DNA of 33,345 nucleotides, from contig CAZJHX010000121.1 in the NCBI GenBank assembly GCA_964545715.1, positions 1 through 33,345 of the forward strand, read 5' to 3'. Shown here in pieces: positions 24,355 through 31,900 of this stretch; position 1 is the first letter of the stretch, and every line of letters starts with the position of its first letter. This DNA comes from CAZJHX01 sp964545715. GTDB taxonomy: Bacteria; Myxococcota_A; UBA9042; GCA-2863065. The translations under genes were made by a program, and so were the position numbers. Under the pieces are notes generated by a model. The model worked only from the letters and a program-made list of their open reading frames with translations. It was not told the origin of the DNA and did no database searches.

Positions 24355-26285
24355 CGCTGGTACGCCTCGACCTTGGCCGCCAGGTCCGCGCGCCGGGACT
24401 CCAACGCCGCCGCAAACGCCGTCATGTTGTCCTCGATCGCCGCGTGTGCCTCGGCCGCCGTTTTTGCGCCCAGCTTGGTCATCGCCGCCGCGGTCTCGTC
24501 GGCCGCCAGCACGGCGAACAGCTCGGCCTTCACACCGTCGAGCACCTCATCCACCGCTGCCGCCGTCAGCGTCGTCGTCAGCAGGCCAAGCTGCTCCATG
24601 AAGCGCCCGTAAACCGCGTCGGAGCGAAGCAGGGCATGGTCCAGGTCGCCCTCCGCGCAATAGAGCACGCCGTTGGGGTCCTCCATCGCAAACTTGCTGT
24701 TGTGATGGCACGGCTGCAGCAGGTCATCGGAGTCCCAGCCCACCACCCGCCAGTACAGCGCGCCGCTCTCGCGCGACGCGTAGAAATAGGCCTCATCCAC
24801 GTAGTCGCCGTTCTCAAACAGCGTCATCAGCGCCAGCCAGCGCACGTAGCCGTCCAGGTCGATTCGGGTGCTGAGCTCGGTGTCCAGCGTGGCCGGATCC
24901 GACTCCTTGGCCAGCGGCTCCAGGGCTTTGTACTCAGCCAGCACAGCGTCTTTGTCCGCCTGGTCTTTGGGCCACTTGACCTCTTCGGGCTTGTCCTCCG
25001 GGTCGAAGCGCCGCCGCACGACAGCGGCCGTGTCCAGCCGCTCGGCGACCAGCGTGTCGCGCACGTGCTCGATCATCATGTAGACGCCCCGGTCCTCCTC
25101 GCCAAAGAAGAGGCGCACAAAGCGCACATCCAGGGGATACAGCCCCAGCGGCTGCATGACCCGATTGGACAGCATCAGCCGAAAGTAGTGGTCGTCCAGG
25201 CACAGCGACACCAGGTGAAAGCGGTCGTCCGCCGCTCCCGGCTGCAGTCGTCGGGGCGAGCCGCCCTCCAGGTTGACCGTGTAGCTGTTGCGCTCGCAGC
25301 CCAGCGAGCTCTGCCCGCGCATGTGGGCCGTCGCGGCGATGGACGCGGAGCCCCCTAGTCGCACCGACAGCTCGAAGTCCGCCTTGTTCTTGGGATCGGT
25401 GTGGTAGAGGTCAAAGGTCTCCTGCTCCGCCTCGGTCAGCTCGAAGACGATCGTGTCGGGATACGGATAATCATCGGCCGCGGCCGCGGCGGCGTCGCAG
25501 GCGGCGTCCTTCATGTGAGCCAGCGGCGCCGGCGCCTCGATCCAGCAGCTGCGCTCGCCCGCGCGCACCTCAAAGCGGTCGCCCAGTGAAGCCCCGACAC
25601 AGGCGCCAAGCCGTATGGTCTCGGCGCGCCGCTGGGTCACGGTGGCCGCAAAGTCCGCGATCGGCACCACGCCCGCCATCGCATCGTGCTCGAAGCCCGC
25701 GGTCACGACACTGCGATGCACCGGACCCGTACCGTGCGCGACCTTGGCCAGCAGCTCCGTCAGCAGCTGGAGGTTGGGGGTGGATGGCGACTTGGCGGCC
25801 CAGCTCGTCAGGCGGTCCCGCACGTGCGCCTTGTCAGGGGTCAGCTCCGCCAGCATCGTGGCCCCGCCCCACAGGCCGATCTGCTCGCCGTCGGGCAGCG
25901 CATTCACCAACTCCGTCACCGCGTCACTCGCCTCGGTAACCGCCAGCACGGTCAGCCCGGCGGACTCCCCACCGGCCACGCTCTCGTGCGCGACCTCAGC
26001 GCCCACCTCGTCAAACAGGGCCGGCGTCTCGCCCTGATCGTCTCTGACCGTGATCTGCAGGCCCAGGCCCGGCCAGGGCGCGACCCGCAGCACGTGCAGG
26101 CCCACGTCCGCACAGGTGCCGGGCTCTTCCAGCACGGCGCCTTGATCCTCGGTGCTGAGGTCCGGCTCGTCCTCGTCATCGATGTCCGGCGTCACGACCG
26201 GATCGGAGACGGGATCGTCCGACGAGCAACCGCCGAGCAGTCCGGCGCTTAGCACCATAGAGGCGCATATGAGACGCGCGATCAT
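24351..26285 (-). CDS. CotH-like lipoprotein with an added N-terminal domain, possibly degenerate
   Basis: 644 residues from ATG 26285, chosen because it begins the signal MIARLICASMVLSAGLLGGC; an upstream in-frame start at 26339 would bury that signal behind 18 residues. An Asp/Glu linker follows, then an unrecognised domain (about 45-265) and a CotH-like domain (about 275-560). Shared features are the RGQSSLGCERNSYTV segment, FVRLFFGEEDRGVYMMIEHV, NGDYVDEAYFY and WDSDDLL. Compared with the neighbouring CotH, the Lys before Ser-Tyr is Asn and the last Asn of NxDxxxxN is Ala, so this copy may be inactive or altered. It is the first gene of the five-gene operon. The 71-base divergent gap to the HEAT gene holds no convincing promoter by eye. 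Confidence 0.8.
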   Translation of the reverse strand: MIARLICASMVLSAGLLGGCSSDDPVSDPVVTPDIDDEDEPDLSTEDQGAVLEEPGTCADVGLHVLRVAPWPGLGLQITVRDDQGETPALFDEVGAEVAHESVAGGESAGLTVLAVTEASDAVTELVNALPDGEQIGLWGGATMLAELTPDKAHVRDRLTSWAAKSPSTPNLQLLTELLAKVAHGTGPVHRSVVTAGFEHDAMAGVVPIADFAATVTQRRAETIRLGACVGASLGDRFEVRAGERSCWIEAPAPLAHMKDAACDAAAAAADDYPYPDTIVFELTEAEQETFDLYHTDPKNKADFELSVRLGGSASIAATAHMRGQSSLGCERNSYTVNLEGGSPRRLQPGAADDRFHLVSLCLDDHYFRLMLSNRVMQPLGLYPLDVRFVRLFFGEEDRGVYMMIEHVRDTLVAERLDTAAVVRRRFDPEDKPEEVKWPKDQADKDAVLAEYKALEPLAKESDPATLDTELSTRIDLDGYVRWLALMTLFENGDYVDEAYFYASRESGALYWRVVGWDSDDLLQPCHHNSKFAMEDPNGVLYCAEGDLDHALLRSDAVYGRFMEQLGLLTTTLTAAAVDEVLDGVKAELFAVLAADETAAAMTKLGAKTAAEAHAAIEDNMTAFAAALESRRADLAAKVEAYQR

Positions 26286-26356
26286 GGGCGGTAGGGTACA
26301 CATCGAGCGCGTCAATTGTGGAATGATCGCCGCATGCATGGGGTTCGCGGACCATA

Positions 26357-27739
26357 ATGCCCAGGATCATCGCGTTTTTATTGGCCGCCCTCGGTGTGGT
26401 CATGGTCATCGCCAAGCTGGGCATGGTCATTTTTCTCGCGGGCGCGCGCTGGCTCTATGTCAACTGGACGCTGCGACGCTGGGATCGGGCCTTGAAATCG
26501 CTGGGCTTTGCGACCAACACAAAAAACCGGCTCATCGACTACCAGCTGCACGGAGGCAACGGGCGATTCGAAATCCGGGTGAAGCGCGGCTTTCGGTTTG
26601 GCTGGCCGCCATTTGTCAATACGGTCACCCTGCGTGGCGGCGGGCTTCCCGATACGCTGACGGCGCGGGCCGCCAAACGCAGCTTCTTCTCCCTGTTCAG
26701 CGAACCCCAGCCCGAGCTGGGCGAGGTGGTCACCGGCGACTCCCAGTTTGACGAGAGCGTGGTGCTGCACGGTGATCCCCAGGAGGCGCTGGCCCATCTG
26801 GACGCCGAGGCCCGTCGCAGCGTGCGACGACTGCTGGCGCAAAGCGGCGCCTACGTGGGGGCAGCCGAGATCGGCTTCGAGGGGCCCAAGACGGACTCGG
26901 ACCCGCAGACGCTGCGGCGGCTGGTCACGGATTTGGTGTCGGCGGGCGAGGTGCTGTCCAACGATGGTCGCCCGCGCCCCGAGACCCTGGCGCACAACGC
27001 GATCAGCGACCCCGTCGGCGCGGTGCGACTGCGCAACCTGCGGGCGCTGCTGGCCGCCTTTCCCGAAAGCCCCGATGCGCGGCGTGCGGCCCAGCAGGCG
27101 ATGGGCACGACCGATCATTACGCCCGCTTCGAGGGCGCGCGGTTTTTGGGCAACGACGGGGTGCCGTGCATGGTCGCGCTGGTCGGTGACGCGCTGGCGG
27201 TAGTGTCGCTGCGCACCCAGGCGCTCAGCTGGCTGTTGAGCGAGCGCACGCCTCAGCAGGCGGCCCCGGCGCTGGAGGCGGCCCTGCGATCGGGGCACGA
27301 GCAGCTGGAGCGCGCTGCGATCAAGGCGGTGGCCGACCTGCGATACGGTGGTCTGACGCCGGCCATCGGGGACCTGGCTGATGGCTGCAATGCCGAGACC
27401 GCGGTGCTGATCGCCGAGACGCTGGGCCTGCTGGGCGGGACGGCGGTCGAGCAGGTGCTGGTGGCGCTGCTGCGCCGTCGGGATAACACCGTCCGAATCG
27501 CGTGCGCGCAGGCGCTCTCGAAGGTCGGGTCTGTGCTGGCAGTCGAGCCGCTGCTGCCGCTGACCGAGGGCCTGTTCACGTCGGGCGACGTCAAAGAGGC
27601 GGCCAAGGACGCCGTCGAAAAAATCCGGGCGCGGATCGGGCCCGCGGATCACGGGCGCTTGAGCCTGGTCGAAGGTGACGACGACCGCGGAGCGCTCACA
27701 CTGGCGCATAATGGCGAGCTCTCCCTGGCGGACGACTGA
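26357..27739 (+). CDS. Membrane-anchored HEAT-repeat protein
   Basis: 460 residues. One hydrophobic segment (about 4-30) with few flanking charges suggests an inner-membrane anchor. A basic region follows (to about 95), including KRGFRFGWPPF. From about 190 the protein is helical and repetitive, with HEAT/PBS-lyase type units such as AVRLRNLRALLAAF, ERAAIKAVADL, AVLIAETLGLLGG, VLVALLRRRDNTVRIACAQALSKVG and AVEPLLPLTE, fitting a protein-protein scaffold. No catalytic motif. ATG 26357 is used. It lies divergent to the CotH operon and 24 bases before the DUF362 gene, so the two plus-strand genes may form a unit. Confidence 0.75.
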   Translation: MPRIIAFLLAALGVVMVIAKLGMVIFLAGARWLYVNWTLRRWDRALKSLGFATNTKNRLIDYQLHGGNGRFEIRVKRGFRFGWPPFVNTVTLRGGGLPDTLTARAAKRSFFSLFSEPQPELGEVVTGDSQFDESVVLHGDPQEALAHLDAEARRSVRRLLAQSGAYVGAAEIGFEGPKTDSDPQTLRRLVTDLVSAGEVLSNDGRPRPETLAHNAISDPVGAVRLRNLRALLAAFPESPDARRAAQQAMGTTDHYARFEGARFLGNDGVPCMVALVGDALAVVSLRTQALSWLLSERTPQQAAPALEAALRSGHEQLERAAIKAVADLRYGGLTPAIGDLADGCNAETAVLIAETLGLLGGTAVEQVLVALLRRRDNTVRIACAQALSKVGSVLAVEPLLPLTEGLFTSGDVKEAAKDAVEKIRARIGPADHGRLSLVEGDDDRGALTLAHNGELSLADD

Positions 27740-27763
27740 GGCGCGCGGCTATGATGCGCGTCA

Positions 27764-28927
27764 ATGAAAAAGCAAGACAAGCCTGGACTGAGCCGCCGAC
27801 GTTTTCTCGAGGGCACCGCCGCGGGCGCGGTTGCCGTCGGCTGTGGTGACGGCAAGAGCAGCAGTGGGCCGAGCACCACGCCGGATGCGGTGGTCGCGAC
27901 CGACGATGGCCCGCCCCCCGTAGAGGATGTTGCGGCGCCGGATGCGGGCCCCGAGCCGTCCGGCAAGCCCGGCGTGGTCGCTGTCAGCCGGGACGACCTG
28001 GACGAGGCGGTTGCGCTTGCGGCTCAGCTGGCGGGCGGGCTGGATGCGCTCAAGCCGGGTGACACGGTCTTTTTGAAGCCCAACGCGGTGCACAGCTTTG
28101 CGGTGGTGCCCGGCATCGCGACCAGCAACGACTTTCTGGCCGCGGTGATCAAGCTGGTGAAGACGCGGGAGCCGGGCAAGATCATCGTGGGCGACCGCTC
28201 GGCGCGAATGTTCGACTCCGAGACGGTCTTCAACCAGACCGGCATGAAGGAGGCGGCGCTGGCGGCGGGCGCGGACGAGGTCTATGCGGCCCCGGCACCG
28301 AAAGACGCGCCTGAAGACTGGGTGATGATGCAGCCCACGGGCTGGGAGGAGACCTGGTCTGACGCGGGCGGCGTGTTGGTGATGAAGAAGCTGATCGACG
28401 CGGACCACATCATCAATCTGCCGGTGCTGAAGAACCACCGCTGGGCAGCCTTCTCGCTGGCGATGAAGAATTTCATCGGCGGGATCGGCGATGAGTCGCG
28501 CGATCCGATGCATTACAAAGAGGGCGATCCGGACGAGCTGTCGCGGGATATCGCGGTGCTGAACGGCGCGTTTGACGTGACGCTGACGATCATCGATGGG
28601 CGCGCCGCGCTGGTCAACGGCGGTCCCGAGGGCGTGCTGGAGGACGCGGTGTTCACCCAGCCGGGGGTGATCTTGGCGTCCACCGACCGCGTGGCGCTGG
28701 ATGCGCTGGGCGCGGCCATCCTGCAGCACGAGCTGGCGTCGGCGGAGGTCTCGGCGCCCGACCCGGTGCACGAGCTGTTGAAGTCGGCGAAGGCCTGGGA
28801 GCTGCCGCAGATCGTGCATGGTCTTGATCTCGGTCTGGGGCTGGGTGGCCGCGACGCGGTCGAGATGACGCTGGACGGCCTCGATGAGGACACAGCCGCC
28901 GCAATCGAGGCGCTCTACAACGCCTGA
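27764..28927 (+). CDS. Tat-exported DUF362 domain protein (probable lipoprotein)
   Basis: 387 residues. LSRRRFLEG (residues 9-17) is a twin-arginine motif, and AVAVGC (Cys27) looks like a lipobox, so the protein is probably exported folded and lipidated. A Pro/Asp-rich linker reaches about residue 67. The rest matches DUF362: GDTVFLKPNAVHS, IIVGDRSAR, ADHIINLPVLKNHRWAAFSLAMKN, IDGRAALVNGGPEG and STDRVALDALGAAIL. DUF362 members are often linked with iron-sulphur or redox proteins; no CxxCxxC motif is present here, so the cofactor is unknown. Tat export would fit a cofactor-loaded protein. ATG 27764 fixes a natural Tat signal length. It is followed 72 bases later by the giant lipoprotein gene. 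Confidence 0.85.
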   Translation: MKKQDKPGLSRRRFLEGTAAGAVAVGCGDGKSSSGPSTTPDAVVATDDGPPPVEDVAAPDAGPEPSGKPGVVAVSRDDLDEAVALAAQLAGGLDALKPGDTVFLKPNAVHSFAVVPGIATSNDFLAAVIKLVKTREPGKIIVGDRSARMFDSETVFNQTGMKEAALAAGADEVYAAPAPKDAPEDWVMMQPTGWEETWSDAGGVLVMKKLIDADHIINLPVLKNHRWAAFSLAMKNFIGGIGDESRDPMHYKEGDPDELSRDIAVLNGAFDVTLTIIDGRAALVNGGPEGVLEDAVFTQPGVILASTDRVALDALGAAILQHELASAEVSAPDPVHELLKSAKAWELPQIVHGLDLGLGLGGRDAVEMTLDGLDEDTAAAIEALYNA

Positions 28928-28932
28928 ACCCA

Positions 28933-28961
28933 TTGAAATCAGAGCGGCTTTCTGCTACGTT
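28933..28961 (+). promoter_or_regulatory. Promoter candidate for the giant lipoprotein
   Basis: TTGAAA (28933-28938, five of six to TTGACA) is separated by 17 bases from TACGTT (28956-28961), which is preceded by TGC, an extended -10 (TGn) element. It fills the 72-base gap after the DUF362 gene, leaving a leader of about 33 bases with a good Shine-Dalgarno sequence. The -10 hexamer itself is poor. Confidence 0.35.
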
Positions 28962-28989
28962 CGGCGCCGCTGGGTTGGATCAAAAGTTT

Positions 28990-28996
28990 GGAGGTG
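28990..28996 (+). promoter_or_regulatory. Shine-Dalgarno GGAGGTG for the ATG at 29000
   Basis: GGAGGTG lies 3 bases before ATG 29000 (core GGAGG about 5 bases away). It supports the start that gives a proper lipoprotein signal. Confidence 0.65.
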
Positions 28997-28999
28997 GCG

Positions 29000-31900
29000 A
29001 TGCGCCAGATGGCGATCTTGGCAGTGGTGTGTGTGGTGGCGGCGGGGTGCCCTGAAGAGTCCCCGCGGGGCTACCAGGTTCAGGGCGACCTCGGCAAGCC
29101 CCGGGGCCCCGGCGTTCCCGATCATCCCGCCGCCGATGGCGGCGGGACCGGGAGCACGACGACGACAGGCGCCGACGCGGATGCGGGCGTGCCACCGAAA
29201 CCCGACGCCAGCGAAGGCGCGCTGCCCATCCCCGGCCAGCCCTGCCAGGAGAACGCGGACTGCGAGAGCGACTGGTGCGTTGAGACGGCGGACGGCCGGA
29301 TCTGCACACGGACGTGCATCGACTCCTGCCCGACGGGCTGGTTTTGCGGTCCGGTGTCCAACACGGGCACGGACGTCACGTACATCTGCCTGCCGCGCTT
29401 TGTGACCTTGTGCAATCCGTGCACGACCGACGAGGACTGCACCGGCGCGTTTGCGGCGGGCTCCAACAAATGTCTGCCGTACGGGGCGGGCGGGGCGTTT
29501 TGTGGCGCGGAGTGCGCGGATGAAGACTGCCCGGACGGGTATGCATGCGAGGACGGCCAATGTCGGCTGACCGCGGGGGAGTGCGGCTGCAGCTGGAAGG
29601 CGATCAAGGACGCGGCGACCACGACGTGCACGGCCAGCAATGAGCTGGGGTCGTGTAGCGGCAAGCGGTCGTGCCTGGACGGGGCGCTGAGCGCGTGCGA
29701 CGCGGCGACGCCGTCGGTGGAGACTTGTGATGCGGTCGATAACGACTGCGATGCGTTGATCGATGAGGAGCTGCCGCTGGATCCGTGCACGGTGAGCAAC
29801 GACGCGGGCACGTGTACGGGCGTGCTCGTGTGCGAGGCGGGGACGTCGTCGTGCACGGCCGCCGATCCGACCATCGAGGCGTGCGACGGCCTGGACAACG
29901 ACTGCGATGGGCTGGCGGACGAGGGCTTTGCGGACAGCGACGAGAACGGCGTGGCCGACTGTGTGAGTGAGGACGACGACGGGGACGGGATCCCGGACAC
30001 TTTCGACAACTGCCCGACCACGGCCAATGAGGATCAGAAGGACGCGGACGGCGACGGCGTCGGAGACCTGTGTGACGGCGACCTGGACGGCGACGGCGAC
30101 CCCAACGAGAGCGACTGCGCCCCGGACGACGTGACGATCGGCAAGCTGGCCACCGAGGTCTGTGACGGCGTGGACAACGACTGCGACGGGCTGGAGGACG
30201 AGGGCTTTGGCGACATCGACGGCGATGCGCTGGCGGACTGCGTGGACGACGACGATGACGGCGACGGCTGGGTGGACGAGGCCGACAACTGCCCGGTGAC
30301 GCCCAACGAGGACCAGTTCGACAAGGACAAAGACAACGTGGGCGACGCGTGCGAGGACGACCTGGACGGCGACGGGGACCCCGATGTGTCGGACTGCGCG
30401 CCCGCGGATCTGACGATTCATCACGGCGCGGACGAGGTCTGCAACGGCAAGGACGAGAACTGCAACGGCATCGTCGACGAGGGCTATCCCGACACCGAGG
30501 GCGACGGGGTGGCGGACTGTCTAGATACCGACGACGACGGTGACGGCGTAGAGGATGTCGTGGACGTATGCCCGCTGGTGGCCGACCCGGATCAGCTGGA
30601 CACGGACGGGGACAAGACGGGTGATGCCTGCGACACCGACGATGATAACGACGGCAGCCCGGATGTGCTGGATTGCGCGCCGGTGGACGCCGAAGTCAAC
30701 CCCAAGGCGGCCGAGGTGTGCAACGGCAAGGACGACAACTGCAACTCGATCAAGGACGAGGAGGGGGCCGACGGGTGCCAGACCTTCTTGTTCGACAACG
30801 ACGGCGACGGCTTTGGCATCGACGCGCTGAACAAGTGCCTGTGCGTGGCCGGCTTCCCGTATTCGGCTCAGACCGGCGGGGACTGCAACGACCAGAACGG
30901 CCAGGTCTTTCCGGGCGCCAGCGAGGTGTGCAACGGGGCGGATGACAACTGTGACGCGTCGGTGGACGAGGGCGCAGCGGTTGGCTGTCAGGACGCGTAC
31001 GTGGACGCGGACAAGGACGGCTTTGGGGTGGGCGAGCCGCAGTGTGTGTGTCCCAGCACGCCGGGGTTTGCGCCTTCCGGCGGCGACTGCAACGACAACA
31101 ATCCGGCGGTGAAGCCAGGCGCGCTGGAGACGTGCAACGGCGCGGACGACAACTGCGATGGGGTGACGGACGAGCAGGGCGCCGCCAGCTGCACCAGCCA
31201 TTACCTGGACAAGGACGGCGACGGCTACGGCGTCAGCGGCGAGTCCAAGTGCCTGTGCGCGGCCGACGGGGATTTCTCGGCGCCCACGGGCGGTGACTGC
31301 GACGACGCGGACAAGGAGAAGTTTCCGAGCAATCCGGAGGCCTGCGACGACAAGGACAACAACTGCAACGGGCAGATCGATGAGGGCGTGCAGACGACCT
31401 TCTTCCTGGACGAGGACGAGGACGGCTTCGGCGCCAGCTACAGCACGCAGGAGGCATGCAATGCGCCGGAGGGCTTTGTGGCCAAAGCGGGAGACTGCAA
31501 CGACTTCAATGGCGATATCTATCCCAACGCGCCTGAGGCGTGCAACGACATCGACGACGACTGCGACGGTCAGATCGACGACGGCATCGCGACCCAGACG
31601 CTGTACAAGGACAACGACGGCGACAGCTTCCCGGCCTCCAACGCGGCGACACAGCAGAAGTGCAACGTGCCCAGCGGCTGGACTCTGAAGCAGGACAGCA
31701 ACCTGGACGGCAAGAGCGACTGGGACTGCGACGACTCCGACGTGACCGTCTTCCCGTTTGGCCCGACCGTGTGCGGCGACGGCAAAGACAACAACTGCGA
31801 CGGCTTCACCGACCGGCTGTGCTTTACCGCGTGCGCGGGTGAGTGGCCTTTCCAGCAGACCTTTACGACCGGGTCGGGCACCGTGAACTCGATCGACCTG

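Noticed and set aside
26310..26315. TTGACG as a -35 element for the minus-strand operon
   Set aside because: A -10 at normal spacing would fall at about 26288-26293, directly on the ATG at 26285, leaving no leader, and its match is poor.
26353..26358. CATAAT as a -10 element for the HEAT gene
   Set aside because: It overlaps the ATG start codon, so transcription would begin inside the gene, and no matching -35 or later start is convincing.
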